A stretch of DNA of 64,000 nt from Eubacterium sp. (GCA_017430325.1 JAFRNE010000028.1:92055-156054); one strand, 5' to 3'; numbered from the stretch's first letter, positions 25,877 to 35,364 are shown. Notes: generated from the letters alone by a model not told the origin. A program made the numbers and translations.

Positions 25877-26311
25877 ATGTCCGAAAAGGAAAAGAAAACC
25901 AAGAATACTTCGCCGGCAGAGCAGTCTGCAGAGGGTGCAGCGGTTCGTGATTGTACATCAATAGCAACCGAGAGCGGCGGCGTGATCCAGATAGCAAACG
26001 ACGTAGTTTCAAATATCGCCGGCCTTGCCGTTATGGAGGTCGAGGGCGTTTCAAAGCTCACCGGAAATATCACCAGAGAGCTTATCACAAAGCTCGGCAG
26101 GAAGAGTCTGTCGAAGGGCATCCGACTTGATTTCAGTGGAAATGAGCTGAAGGTTGATGTTTCGATCGAGGTCAAATTCGGTTACAACATCGTGAATGTT
26201 TCAAAGAACGTTCAGGACAGGGTAAGAAGCAATATAAATACGATGACAGGCCTCAAGGTAAGCACAGTCAATGTCAGAGTTTCCGGCATCGACACAGCAT
26301 CCGGGGAGTAA
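25877..26311 (+). CDS. Asp23/Gls24 family envelope stress protein
   Basis: 144 aa. The Asp23 domain (about residues 33-138) has the typical GVIQIANDVVSNIAGLAVMEVEGV start and a VEVKFGYNI-like strand motif, with an N-terminal Lys/Glu tail. Family members are small, membrane-associated proteins tied to envelope homeostasis. In many Firmicutes this gene (yqhY in Bacillus) sits just before nusB, as here, although the accB-accC genes that often precede it are absent. RBS GGGAGG, 9 bases before the ATG. Confidence 0.9.
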   Translation: MSEKEKKTKNTSPAEQSAEGAAVRDCTSIATESGGVIQIANDVVSNIAGLAVMEVEGVSKLTGNITRELITKLGRKSLSKGIRLDFSGNELKVDVSIEVKFGYNIVNVSKNVQDRVRSNINTMTGLKVSTVNVRVSGIDTASGE

Positions 26312-26315
26312 AACG

Positions 26316-26386
26316 TACCGGAATAAACCGGTAAACAATCCGGAACAGGATACCCTTCGGAGGTATCAAATAACGCGGACCCCGCG
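26316..26386 (+). other. Three consecutive hairpins between asp23 and nusB
   Basis: The 99-base gap holds TACCGG/CCGGTA (26316-26321 with 26328-26333), GATACC/GGTATC (26349-26354 with 26362-26367, loop containing TTCG) and CGCGG/CCGCG (26374-26378 with 26382-26386). None has a T-run. They may act as RNA stabilisers, processing sites or a NusB-linked control region. Confidence 0.45.
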
Positions 26387-26410
26387 AAATAATAATCAAC
26401 AGGTGAAAAA

Positions 26411-26812
26411 ATGACCAGAAGTGAATTAAGAGAAAACATATTTAAGATAGTATTCAGAGCACCATTCCACGATACAGAGGAGATGGGCGAGCAGGAGCAG
26501 GAGTATATTTCCGACCTTGATGAGGCTGAAAAGGATTCTGATATTGATTATATCAAGGCGAAGTCAGCAGCCGTTATCGAGAAGCTTGAAGAGATAGATA
26601 AATTGATAGAGGACGCATCAAAGGGTTGGAGCGTGAAGAGAATAGGCAGGGCAGAACTGGCTATTCTTCGTGTTGCCGTTTATGAGATCAAATACGACAG
26701 CGACATTCCTTTCAAGGTTGCAGTTAACGAGGCTCTTGAGCTTTCTAAGAAATACTGCGAGCCTGAAGCCGGCGCATTTATTAACGGTATTTTGTCGGCA
26801 TTCGCTGAATAA
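26411..26812 (+). CDS. nusB: Transcription antitermination factor NusB
   Basis: 133 aa all-helical RNA-binding protein that acts with NusE (S10) at boxA in rRNA antitermination. The C-terminal half is diagnostic: WSVKRIGRAELAILRVAVYEIKY and FKVAVNEALELSKKYCEPEAGAFINGILS. An AGGTG RBS precedes the ATG. The stop codon is the first of five in-frame stops set by a 15-base tandem repeat. Confidence 0.95.
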   Translation: MTRSELRENIFKIVFRAPFHDTEEMGEQEQEYISDLDEAEKDSDIDYIKAKSAAVIEKLEEIDKLIEDASKGWSVKRIGRAELAILRVAVYEIKYDSDIPFKVAVNEALELSKKYCEPEAGAFINGILSAFAE

Positions 26813-26872
26813 GCATATACCGAATAAGCATTTGCCGAATAAGAATTCGCTGAATAAGCTTTTTCTGAATAG
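26805..26872 (+). repeat. 15-base tandem repeat at the nusB stop codon
   Basis: Four full units and a partial fifth (consensus CYGAATAAGMATTTR) start inside the last codons of nusB: 26805-26819, 26820-26834, 26835-26849, 26850-26864 and 26865-26872. Because the unit is five codons long, each copy repeats a TAA or TAG in the nusB frame. It looks like slipped duplication of the nusB 3' end filling the gap to xseA. Confidence 0.8.
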
Positions 26873-26896
26873 TATAGACAGAACAGGACGATCAAG

Positions 26897-28171
26897 TTGA
26901 AAACATATACAGTCGGACAGGTCATTAAGTATACGAAGAATCTGCTGGAGAATGACATATTTCTCGGCAGCATGTATGTGACAGGTGAAATATCAAATTG
27001 TAAATACCACAGCATGGGGCATATCTATTTTTCTTTAAAAGACGATACAGGCTCCATGCATGCTGTCATGTTTAAAGGAAGCCGCCTCAGAGGGCTTAAG
27101 TTTAAGCTCGAGGACGGCCAAGCCGTTGTCATGAAATGCAGCATCGGTATGTACGAGAAGACCAGTTCGGTTCAGCTTTATGCGACGGAAATACTCCTGG
27201 CAGAGGATAAGGAAGGAAAGCTCAATGCCGAGTTCCTTAAACTGAAGGAGAAGCTCTATAACGAGGGGCTTTTTGAATTCGATATAAAGAAACCTATTCC
27301 GAAATACCCTAAGGCTGTAGGAATAGTAACAGCACCAACAGGTGCAGCCATTCAGGATATAAGAAATATTGCAAAACGACGCAACCCTTACGTTCAGCTT
27401 GTTCTCTACCCTGCAAAGGTTCAGGGTGAGGGCGCGGCAGAGACTATTGCGAAGGGTATCAGAGTTCTCGATAGGATGGGGCTTGATACGATCATAGTCG
27501 GGCGCGGCGGCGGTTCAATCGAGGACCTCTGGGCTTTTAACGAGGAGATAGTTGCAAGAGCGATATTTGAGGCTGTGACGCCGATCATTTCCGGCACCGG
27601 CCATGAGGTTGATAATACGATAGCCGATTACGTTGCGGATCTTCGTGCACCGACACCTTCCGCGGCGGCAGAGCTTGCAATACCGGATGTTATGACTCAC
27701 ATCAAGCAGCTGGAGAATTGCAGGAGCAGGCTTGATAATAATATTTCCAACAGGCTGAACATCATGAATACAAGGCTTCAGGTCCTTAAGGCCAAGCTTG
27801 AGAAGAGAAGTCCGGAGCGCACGCTTTTCGATAAGCAGCAGCGACTCGCGGATACACGCGATAAGCTTCAGCAGTTAATGGAAAGAAAACATGAAGCGGC
27901 GGTTCAGAAGCAGAGCGCGTTAAATGAACGCATGCACAGCGATATGGACAGGCTGGTTCAGAACAGAGTTCATCGCTATGAGATAAATGTGGCAAAGCTT
28001 CACGCACTGGCACCTACCGCCAAGCTGATAAACGGCTTTGGCTATATTTCAAAGAGTGCTGAGCCTGTGCGCAGTGTGAAGGATGTAAAAAAAGGTGACA
28101 GGATCGCGGTGACACTCAGTGACGGTTCCGTAACAGCGGATATAGTTGAGGTTAATGATTCGGAAACTTGA
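26897..28171 (+). CDS. xseA: Exodeoxyribonuclease VII large subunit
   Basis: 424 aa, TTG start at 26897. Catalytic subunit of the ATP-independent single-strand exonuclease. An N-terminal OB domain (about 1-100; TVGQVIKYTKNLLEND, VTGEISNCKYHSMGHIYFSLKD) is followed by the catalytic domain with VGIVTAPTGAAIQD, IIVGRGGGSIEDLWAFNEE and ISGTGHEVDNTIADYVAD, then a long coiled-coil region (about 280-370) and a C-terminal beta extension. The initiation region lacks a strong Shine-Dalgarno. The gene for the small subunit follows after 25 bases. Confidence 0.96.
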   Translation: MKTYTVGQVIKYTKNLLENDIFLGSMYVTGEISNCKYHSMGHIYFSLKDDTGSMHAVMFKGSRLRGLKFKLEDGQAVVMKCSIGMYEKTSSVQLYATEILLAEDKEGKLNAEFLKLKEKLYNEGLFEFDIKKPIPKYPKAVGIVTAPTGAAIQDIRNIAKRRNPYVQLVLYPAKVQGEGAAETIAKGIRVLDRMGLDTIIVGRGGGSIEDLWAFNEEIVARAIFEAVTPIISGTGHEVDNTIADYVADLRAPTPSAAAELAIPDVMTHIKQLENCRSRLDNNISNRLNIMNTRLQVLKAKLEKRSPERTLFDKQQRLADTRDKLQQLMERKHEAAVQKQSALNERMHSDMDRLVQNRVHRYEINVAKLHALAPTAKLINGFGYISKSAEPVRSVKDVKKGDRIAVTLSDGSVTADIVEVNDSET

Positions 28172-28196
28172 TATAAAGTAAACCAGGGAAGATAAA

Positions 28197-28415
28197 ATGA
28201 GCAAAAAATCAGAAAATACAGAAAATGAAAAGTTCATAGTGGAAGACGCGTTCGCAAGACTTGAGGAGATAATCACGGCTCTTGAAGCGCCGGAAACAAA
28301 GCTCAGCGATGCGATGGAGCTCTACAAGGAAGGCGTTGTTCTTTCTGACAAATGCAGAGAGAATCTCGAGGGCGTTGAGAAGGAGATAAAGATCCTGAAC
28401 GCGGAGGAAGAATAA
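28197..28415 (+). CDS. xseB: Exodeoxyribonuclease VII small subunit
   Basis: 72 aa, two predicted helices, binds the coiled coil of XseA. Family signature: FEDAFARLEEII-like start and LEAPETKLSDAMELYKEGVVLSDKCRENLEGVE. The stop is directly followed by ispA (one base between the stop and the ATG), indicating translational coupling. Confidence 0.94.
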   Translation: MSKKSENTENEKFIVEDAFARLEEIITALEAPETKLSDAMELYKEGVVLSDKCRENLEGVEKEIKILNAEEE

Positions 28416-28416
28416 T

Positions 28417-29385
28417 ATGGCAGCAAAAGCAAAAACAACAAAAAAGTCCGGCGCAAAGGAGAATCCCTCAAAGCTGGACGAGGTTAAAAGCTATATAGAA
28501 AATATAGTTATCGGGCTTCTTCCGGAGCCTGACGGTATGTCTGACCCTGTGGCAAATGCCATGATCTACGCTGTGAAAGCAGGCGGCAAGAGAGTCAGAC
28601 CGCTTCTGATGTATCTGACCTACAAGGCTTTCTCAGCAGATTCAGCACCTCACGACAAGGCTATCGAGTATTTTATGGCTGCTCTTGAGATGATACATAC
28701 ATATTCACTTATACATGACGATCTGCCGGCACTGGATAATGATGATATGAGACGTGGCAATCCGACTGTTCACAAGGCTTTCGGAGAGGACGTTGCTATC
28801 CTGGCGGGAGATGGTCTGCTTAACTATGCTTACGAGACAGCTGCAAAGAGCTTTATCTGCTGTCCGGGTGATATTGATGTTGAGAAGGCTGTATTTATCC
28901 TTGCATCAAAGCCGGGACTTTACGGTATGCTGGGAGGCCAGACTGTAGACGTGGTTCTTACAGGCAAGCGTCCAACAGCAGAGCAGCTTTCATATATTTA
29001 TTCAAATAAAACAGCCGCGCTTCTTGAGTGCGCAATGACCATCGGTGGTACACTTGCGGGCGTTTCGGGAGAGAATCTGGACAAGCTTCAGAATGCGGCG
29101 TATTATATCGGAATGGCATTCCAGGTTCAGGATGACATCCTTGACGTGACCGGAAATGCCGAAGAGCTTGGCAAGGACGTAAGCCAGGACAAGAAAAACG
29201 GAAAGATCACATTCGTCACTATTTACGGTATCGAGAAGGCTAAGGAATACGTTAAGCAGGCGTCACTTCTTGCGATAAAGCTGGTGGACGAGGCATATGC
29301 AACCATTAAGGCTACTCCTGAAACCGATGAATATATCACAATGCTGAAGAATCTGATCACAAAGATGATCACTCGCAAGAATTAA
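28417..29385 (+). CDS. ispA: Short-chain polyprenyl (farnesyl/geranyl) diphosphate synthase
   Basis: 322 aa; condenses isopentenyl and allylic diphosphates. The first Asp-rich motif is HDDLPALDNDDMRRG (DDxxxxD with the downstream RRG), and the second is QDDILD. The substrate-binding AGGKRVRP is also present. There is an extra Lys-rich N-terminal extension of about 20 residues. The place between xseB and dxs is the standard Firmicute order and couples prenyl synthesis to the MEP pathway. Confidence 0.93.
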   Translation: MAAKAKTTKKSGAKENPSKLDEVKSYIENIVIGLLPEPDGMSDPVANAMIYAVKAGGKRVRPLLMYLTYKAFSADSAPHDKAIEYFMAALEMIHTYSLIHDDLPALDNDDMRRGNPTVHKAFGEDVAILAGDGLLNYAYETAAKSFICCPGDIDVEKAVFILASKPGLYGMLGGQTVDVVLTGKRPTAEQLSYIYSNKTAALLECAMTIGGTLAGVSGENLDKLQNAAYYIGMAFQVQDDILDVTGNAEELGKDVSQDKKNGKITFVTIYGIEKAKEYVKQASLLAIKLVDEAYATIKATPETDEYITMLKNLITKMITRKN

Positions 29386-29453
29386 GATAGACGAGCCGGA
29401 AAGAGCATCATTACGAACGGATCGTAAATTATAAACTAAGAATCGAGATAGAT

Positions 29454-31448
29454 ATGAGTCTATTAAAGGAAATTAAACACGAAAATGACATAAAAAAACT
29501 CCCCGAGGAGAGCATGGATGAACTTGCCTCCGAGATCAGGAGTTTCATTATAGAGAAGGTCAGTGAACATGGCGGCCATCTTGCCGCAAACCTCGGTGTG
29601 GTAGAGCTTACAATGGCTCTCCACAGATGTATGGATTTTCCGGAGGATAAGCTTATTTTCGATGTAGGACATCAGGCTTATACTCATAAGATACTGACCG
29701 GCAGGCGGAAGGATTTTGACAGCCTCAGAGAGCTGGAAGGTCTCAGCGGTTTCCCAAAACGAAGAGAGAATCCCTGTGATGCCTTCGATACGGGACACAG
29801 CTCTACCAGTATTTCAGCAGCGGTAGGATTTGCTGCTGCGAGGGATCTTCGCGGCACAAATGAGAAGATATGCGCGGTTATCGGCGATGGTTCCATGACA
29901 GGCGGTATGGTTTATGAAGCCTGTAATCAGCTTTCACAGCTGAAGTCGAACCTTGTGATAATCCTGAATGATAATGAGATGTCCATCGACCGTAACGTAG
30001 GCGGGGTTTCAAAATACCTGAACAGGATGCGTGTCGGCGCTTCCTACAATGAGTTCAAGACAAACCTTGAAAATGTTCTTATGAACATCCCTGAGGTGGG
30101 TGAAAAGATGGCCAAGGGCCTCAAGAAATCAAAGGATAGTATCAAGGGACTTTTCGTTCAGGGCTCCTTTGTTGAGGAGATGGGCATAACCTATATCGGA
30201 CCGGTTGACGGCCATAACATTAAGGAAATGACCAAAACCTTCAGAAAGGCCTTCAGACTGAATAAGCCTATTCTGGTCCATGTAAGGACCACAAAGGGCG
30301 CAGGCTACAAATACGCTGAGAAATACCCGGAGCATTTCCATGGCGTTGATCCTTTCGATATTGAAACAGGAAGAAGTCTTACGAGAAAGACAAGGGCAAC
30401 ATATACAGATGTATTTGGCAAGAAGCTGAGAAGCCTCGGTGAAGAGAATGAGAAGATAGTTGCGATCACTGCGGCTATGGCTCACGGAACCGGAGTTTCC
30501 TACTTCCAGAAGAGTTTCCCGGAGAGGACTTTTGACGTTGGAATCGCCGAGCAGCATGCGGTCACCTTTGCGGCCGGACTTGCAGCGGGCGGCTTTATTC
30601 CGGTGGTTGCGATATATTCGTCCTTCCTTCAGAGAGCCTACGACCAGATACTTCATGACGTCTGCCTTCAGGGGCTGCATGTCATATTTGCCATCGACCG
30701 CTCGGGTATAGTCGGACGCGACGGCGAGACGCACCAGGGCATCTACGATGATGCTTATCTGGCTGATATGCCGGGACTTATAGTTATAGAACCTAAAAAT
30801 GCATTTGAGCTTAGCGCTGCCTTCGATCTTGCAGTAAGCTGCGACGGACCGGTTGCTATAAAATACAGCAGAGGCTACGCCTACAGAGGCCTTATCAGCA
30901 ACGAAAAGCTTGAGGTGGGAAAGGCTGAGATCATTTCGGGATGCATCCCTGAAACCTGCTGTTCAACCGATAAGGTTCAGAATGCTGAAGCTGAGACATC
31001 TAACGTTTCAGAACAAACAGAGAAGAAGAGAGTTGCTCTGTTTGCCTGCGGAAATATGGTCGAGGAGGCTGTTAAATGCCGCGACAAACTGATCAGTCAG
31101 GCAGGGATCGAGCCGCTTTTCGTAAATGCAAGATTCATCAAGCCTCTCGATGAGACGATGCTTAGAAATATCACCGGTAAATTCGACATTATCGCATTTG
31201 CCGAGGAAACCTGCGAGGCAGGAAGCTTCGGAGAGAGAGCAGTTGTAATAATACAGGACGAGCTTTCAAAGCTCCTTACAGGAGAAAAATACGAGCTTGG
31301 ATCAACAAAAGAAGATATAAGGATACCGAAGGTCATCAATTTCTGTATCAAGGAAGAGACAGTACCGCAGGGCTCAGTCGATGAGCTCCGTGATCAGCTG
31401 GGTATTTCCGCAGACAAGATGGCTGAGACAATAATGAATTCATTATGA
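29454..31448 (+). CDS. dxs: 1-deoxy-D-xylulose-5-phosphate synthase
   Basis: Thiamine diphosphate enzyme that makes DXP from pyruvate and glyceraldehyde 3-phosphate, first step of the MEP isoprenoid route. 664 aa, about 40 more than usual. Motifs: DVGHQAYTHKILTGR, the ThDP motif GDGSMTGGMVYEA to ILNDNEMSI, GIAEQHAVTFAAGLA in the pyrimidine domain, and FAEETCEAGSFG near the end. Extra length is a Glu/Cys/Ser-rich insert (about residues 495-522, containing ETCCSTD) between the pyrimidine and C-terminal domains, likely a surface linker. The stop overlaps the tlyA start by four bases (ATGA). Confidence 0.96.
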   Translation: MSLLKEIKHENDIKKLPEESMDELASEIRSFIIEKVSEHGGHLAANLGVVELTMALHRCMDFPEDKLIFDVGHQAYTHKILTGRRKDFDSLRELEGLSGFPKRRENPCDAFDTGHSSTSISAAVGFAAARDLRGTNEKICAVIGDGSMTGGMVYEACNQLSQLKSNLVIILNDNEMSIDRNVGGVSKYLNRMRVGASYNEFKTNLENVLMNIPEVGEKMAKGLKKSKDSIKGLFVQGSFVEEMGITYIGPVDGHNIKEMTKTFRKAFRLNKPILVHVRTTKGAGYKYAEKYPEHFHGVDPFDIETGRSLTRKTRATYTDVFGKKLRSLGEENEKIVAITAAMAHGTGVSYFQKSFPERTFDVGIAEQHAVTFAAGLAAGGFIPVVAIYSSFLQRAYDQILHDVCLQGLHVIFAIDRSGIVGRDGETHQGIYDDAYLADMPGLIVIEPKNAFELSAAFDLAVSCDGPVAIKYSRGYAYRGLISNEKLEVGKAEIISGCIPETCCSTDKVQNAEAETSNVSEQTEKKRVALFACGNMVEEAVKCRDKLISQAGIEPLFVNARFIKPLDETMLRNITGKFDIIAFAEETCEAGSFGERAVVIIQDELSKLLTGEKYELGSTKEDIRIPKVINFCIKEETVPQGSVDELRDQLGISADKMAETIMNSL

Positions 31449-32260
31449 AAAAAAGATTAGACATACTCCTTTATGAGCAGGGCTTTGCGGATTCGCGTGA
31501 GAAGGCTAAGCGCCTCATAATGGCAGGAATAGTATATGTAGACAATATAAAAGAGGATAAGGCCGGAAGTACATTTTCGGAGGACGCAGTGATAGAGGTC
31601 CGCGGAAAGACCATGAAATACGTCAGCCGCGGTGGTCTCAAGCTTGAGAAGGCTATGGAGAATTTCGATATAGCACTGGAGGGCACCATCTGTATGGATG
31701 TTGGAGCGTCTACCGGAGGCTTCACAGACTGTATGCTCCAGAACGGAGCCGTTAAGGTTTACAGCGTTGATGTGGGCCACGGCCAGCTGGACTGGAAGCT
31801 CAGAAACGATGAAAGAGTCATCTGTATGGAGAAGACAAATATCAGATATGTCACTCCTGCGGACATCGATGATATTCTCGATTTTGCTTCGATAGATGTT
31901 TCGTTTATATCTCTTACCAAGGTTCTCACACCTGTAAGGGAGCTGCTCAAGGAAGAGGGCGAGGTCGTATGCCTCGTTAAGCCTCAGTTTGAAGCAGGCC
32001 GCGAGAAGGTTGGAAAGAAAGGCGTTGTCAGAGACAAGTCAGTCCACAAGGATGTTATCAGAGAGGTTATAACCTACGCATCCGCAAATGGCTACGCGAT
32101 CCTCGACCTCGACTTTTCACCGGTCAAAGGCCCGGAAGGAAATATAGAATATCTCCTTCATCTGCGTAAGAATGCAGAACCGACCCCATCCGCCATCACC
32201 GACGAAACGATCTCGGAAGTAGTGGAAGAAAGCCATAAGGTGCTGGACAAGACAGAATAA
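31445..32260 (+). CDS. tlyA: TlyA family rRNA 2'-O-methyltransferase
   Basis: 271 aa. An N-terminal S4 RNA-binding domain (RLDILLYEQGFADSREKAKRLIMAG) is followed by an FtsJ-type SAM methyltransferase domain with VGASTGGFTDCML, VDVGHGQLDWKLR and DVSFISLTKV. TlyA homologues 2'-O-methylate 16S and/or 23S rRNA; some were named hemolysins in error. Overlaps dxs by 4 bases and precedes nadK by 18, as in other Clostridia. Confidence 0.93.
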   Translation: MKKRLDILLYEQGFADSREKAKRLIMAGIVYVDNIKEDKAGSTFSEDAVIEVRGKTMKYVSRGGLKLEKAMENFDIALEGTICMDVGASTGGFTDCMLQNGAVKVYSVDVGHGQLDWKLRNDERVICMEKTNIRYVTPADIDDILDFASIDVSFISLTKVLTPVRELLKEEGEVVCLVKPQFEAGREKVGKKGVVRDKSVHKDVIREVITYASANGYAILDLDFSPVKGPEGNIEYLLHLRKNAEPTPSAITDETISEVVEESHKVLDKTE

Positions 32261-32278
32261 AGATACAAGGTATGTATA

Positions 32279-33154
32279 ATGAAGAACCTTAGCAGATTTC
32301 TTATATATGTTAATAGAATGAAAGACATCGATGACACCTTCACAAACAAACTTGTGAAGATGATCACAGACCGAGGCGGCGCAGCCAGCGTAGCCTATGG
32401 TGATCAGGATACCGAGGGCGGAAGCGTGAAGAGCGAGCTTATTTCCGATAAGGAAGCGGTTATCGTTCTTGGCGGTGACGGAACTATGCTCCGCGCTGCG
32501 CACGTAACTTCCGGATATGCTCTGCCTCTTACAGGCATCAATCTCGGAACCGTTGGTTTTCTTGCAGAAACCGATTTTTCCCGCGCCGAGGAGCTTGTGG
32601 ATCGACTGATGGCAGGTGATTATGACATCAAGGAGAGAATGGTCCTTAGAGGCGATATCATTAAAGGAGCAGGACAGGATGGAGAAGAGAGCATCTTCGA
32701 AAGCCATACTGCCATAAATGATATCGTTATCTGCAGAGACGGCAAGCTCAGGATCATCGCAGTAAAAATATATTTGAATGGACAGTATTTAGAGACCTAT
32801 AAGGCAGACGGAGTCATCATCTCAACGCCAACAGGCTCAACCGCCTATAATCTTTCGGCAGGCGGTCCCCTTGTTTCTCCGAATGCAAGGAATCTGATAC
32901 TGACACCGATAGCACCTCATTCGCTTACAGGAAAGAGCTTTGTATTTGCTGATACCGACAAGGTCAGTATTGAGGTTGTGGAGAAGAGTGAGACTGAGGA
33001 GCCAAAGGCGCTTGTTTCCTACGACGGATATGTGGATGTACATATTTCCGAGTCCTGCCGCTGTGAGATCAGCACCACTGATGAAAAGGTGCGTTTCATC
33101 TCGATCAGCAACAGGAATTTCTATGACGTCCTGAGAAGCAAGATGCTGAAGTAA
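32279..33154 (+). CDS. nadK: NAD kinase
   Basis: 291 aa; phosphorylates NAD to NADP. Signatures: GGDGTMLRAAH (the catalytic GGDGT motif), NLGTVGFLAE, and STPTGSTAYNLSAGGPLVSP. It sits in the conserved block tlyA-nadK-argR-recN. GTATGTATA precedes the ATG with only a weak AAGG site at 32267-32270. Confidence 0.95.
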   Translation: MKNLSRFLIYVNRMKDIDDTFTNKLVKMITDRGGAASVAYGDQDTEGGSVKSELISDKEAVIVLGGDGTMLRAAHVTSGYALPLTGINLGTVGFLAETDFSRAEELVDRLMAGDYDIKERMVLRGDIIKGAGQDGEESIFESHTAINDIVICRDGKLRIIAVKIYLNGQYLETYKADGVIISTPTGSTAYNLSAGGPLVSPNARNLILTPIAPHSLTGKSFVFADTDKVSIEVVEKSETEEPKALVSYDGYVDVHISESCRCEISTTDEKVRFISISNRNFYDVLRSKMLK

Positions 33155-33186
33155 ACTATTTACTGAACAAGTAACAGGAGCAGGGT

Positions 33187-33639
33187 ATGAAAAACGTAAG
33201 ACAGAAAAAAATAATAGAGATCATAACCACGAAGGATATCGAGACTCAGGAGGAGCTTAGAAGTGAGCTGCTCAGTTTCGGTTTTGATGTTACCCAGGCG
33301 ACTGTTTCAAGAGATATCAGAGCGCTGGGCTTGAAGAAGGAAAATGTTCCGGGCAGGGGACAGCATTACGTGCCTAAGAGTGAGAGCAGTGCGGTCAGCA
33401 GTGACTCTTACAAATCCGTTCTCAGGGCAGGTATTATTTCCATTGAGCCGGCAGAGAATCTGATAGTTGTTAAGACCGTTGCCGGAGTCGCTATGGCAGT
33501 CGCAGCGGCGCTGGACAATCTGGAGATTGAAGGACTGATCGGTTGTATTGCCGGTGATGATACTATCTTCCTCGCCGTCAGATCGCACACATATACCGAG
33601 AGCGTTATCAAGGCTATTAAACGGAAGATAGACGAATAG
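33187..33639 (+). CDS. argR: Arginine repressor ArgR/AhrC
   Basis: 150 aa. N-terminal winged helix (about 1-70: KIIEIITTKDIETQEEL, DVTQATVSRDIRALGLKK) binds ARG boxes. The C-terminal domain (about 80-150; GVAMAVAAALDNLEIEGLIGCIAGDDTIFLAV) hexamerises and binds arginine. It precedes recN by 24 bases, the usual Firmicute arrangement. No arginine genes are in the window. Confidence 0.95.
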   Translation: MKNVRQKKIIEIITTKDIETQEELRSELLSFGFDVTQATVSRDIRALGLKKENVPGRGQHYVPKSESSAVSSDSYKSVLRAGIISIEPAENLIVVKTVAGVAMAVAAALDNLEIEGLIGCIAGDDTIFLAVRSHTYTESVIKAIKRKIDE

Positions 33640-33663
33640 CCGGTAGATGGAGAGTGACAAATA

Positions 33664-35364
33664 ATGCTGATCAATTTACATATCAGGAATCTGGCTCTTA
33701 TCGACGAGCTGGATATAGATTTTGGAAAAGGGCTGAACATCCTCACGGGTGAGACCGGAGCCGGAAAATCGATAATCATCGGTTCCATAGGCATCTGTCT
33801 CGGTGGAAGATTCAGCAGAGAGCTTCTCCGTGATCCGGAGAAGGACGGACTGGTAGAGCTTACCTTCGATGTAAGCGGGATGAAGATATCTGCGGCTCAG
33901 GATGATTCGAAAACACCGGAAGCAGACAGTAAAGCAGATATTTTAAATGAGTTCATGAACCCTGACGATAATGGCATCCTTACCATTTCAAGGAAACTGT
34001 CGAAGGACAGGGTAGTGAACAGGATCAATGGTGAGACCGTTACGGTCGCTAAGATCAAGGAGGCAGCGGAGGCTCTTATCAACCTCCATGCCCAGCATGA
34101 GCAGACTACTCTTCTTCATGAAGAGAAGCATATAGAAATACTGGATTCCTCAAGCAGAGAGCTCCAGTCTCTTAAGGAGGAAGTCAGGGAGGCATATCAG
34201 GATTATTCGGCTAACAAGAGAGAGCTTGCAGGCATGAATATGGATGCTTCCGAAAGAGCAAAGAGAGTTGATTTCCTCCGCTTTGAGGCAGAGGAGATTG
34301 AGGGCGCAAGGCTTATTTCCGGTGAGGATACAGAGCTTGAAGCGCTTTACACCAAGATGAACAATGCCAGAGAGATCTGCGAGATCACTGAAAGTGTCTA
34401 CAGCAGTACAGGCTATGATTCATCGGATTCGGCTGGCAACCAGATAAGCCGTTCGCTCCAGAAGCTGAAAGCCATCGAGCGCTACGATAAGGATGCCGAG
34501 CCGCTCATTTCAACGCTTACGGATATCGAGGCGATACTGAATGAGTTTAATCAGAGTCTCAGCGAGTATATCGAGGGCAGCACCTTTGAGGAGAAGACCT
34601 ATATTGAGACCGAAAACAGACTTAATCTGATAAATACACTTAAGTCAAAATACGGCCGCAGCATAGAGGATATCCAGAACAGTCTCGAGGAGATAAAGAC
34701 TGAGTTAAACAGTCTCTCTGATTATGAAGCAAGACTTGAGGAGCTTACCGAAAAGGAAAAGCTTCTGCAGAAAAAGCTTCTTGAAAAATGCGCTGCACTC
34801 AGCGAAGCAAGAAAGACCAAGGCGGTTGAATTATCTGAGAAGATAACAGAAGCACTTAAGAGCCTTAACTTTAATGATGTCAGATTCTACATGGACATGA
34901 ACAGGCTTTCTGAATGCACAGCAGAAGGCTTTGACAGCATAACCTTCATGATCTCGACAAATGTGGGCGAGGAACCAAAGCCTCTTCACATGGTAGCATC
35001 GGGAGGTGAACTTTCAAGGATCATGCTTGCTATCAAATCGGTGCTGGCGGATGTATGGGATACGCCGACACTTATTTTCGATGAGGTCGATACAGGTATA
35101 AGTGGTATCACTGCGCAGAAGGTTGCTGAGATGATGAAATACCTTTCGGGAACACATCAGATCATTTCGATCACGCACCTTCCTCAGATCGCATCGAAGG
35201 CTGATAACAGCTTCCTTATCGAGAAGACTGTTACGGATGGCAGGACATTTACAGGCATCAGAGCCATAGACGGAGAGGATAAGGTTATGGAGCTTGCGAG
35301 ACTCCTCGGAGGCGACAGCATCACCGATTCCGTTATCTCTGCTGCACGCGAGATGCTTGCGTAA
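33664..35364 (+). CDS. recN: DNA repair ATPase RecN
   Basis: 566 aa SMC-like protein of double-strand-break repair. The Walker A (LTGETGAGKS) is near the N terminus, then a head region with LHAQHEQTTLL, a coiled coil (about 150-380), ABC signature ASGGELSRIMLAIK and Walker B LIFDEVDTGISG, with the D-loop/His switch QIISITHLPQIAS. Last gene of the block; spoIVB and spo0A, which often follow in spore formers, are not here. Confidence 0.96.
   Translation: MLINLHIRNLALIDELDIDFGKGLNILTGETGAGKSIIIGSIGICLGGRFSRELLRDPEKDGLVELTFDVSGMKISAAQDDSKTPEADSKADILNEFMNPDDNGILTISRKLSKDRVVNRINGETVTVAKIKEAAEALINLHAQHEQTTLLHEEKHIEILDSSSRELQSLKEEVREAYQDYSANKRELAGMNMDASERAKRVDFLRFEAEEIEGARLISGEDTELEALYTKMNNAREICEITESVYSSTGYDSSDSAGNQISRSLQKLKAIERYDKDAEPLISTLTDIEAILNEFNQSLSEYIEGSTFEEKTYIETENRLNLINTLKSKYGRSIEDIQNSLEEIKTELNSLSDYEARLEELTEKEKLLQKKLLEKCAALSEARKTKAVELSEKITEALKSLNFNDVRFYMDMNRLSECTAEGFDSITFMISTNVGEEPKPLHMVASGGELSRIMLAIKSVLADVWDTPTLIFDEVDTGISGITAQKVAEMMKYLSGTHQIISITHLPQIASKADNSFLIEKTVTDGRTFTGIRAIDGEDKVMELARLLGGDSITDSVISAAREMLA

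Noticed and set aside
26670..26900. 76-aa frame with LNK/PNK repeats over nusB and the spacer
   Set aside because: The repeats come from the 15-base DNA repeat read in another frame, and most of the frame lies inside nusB.
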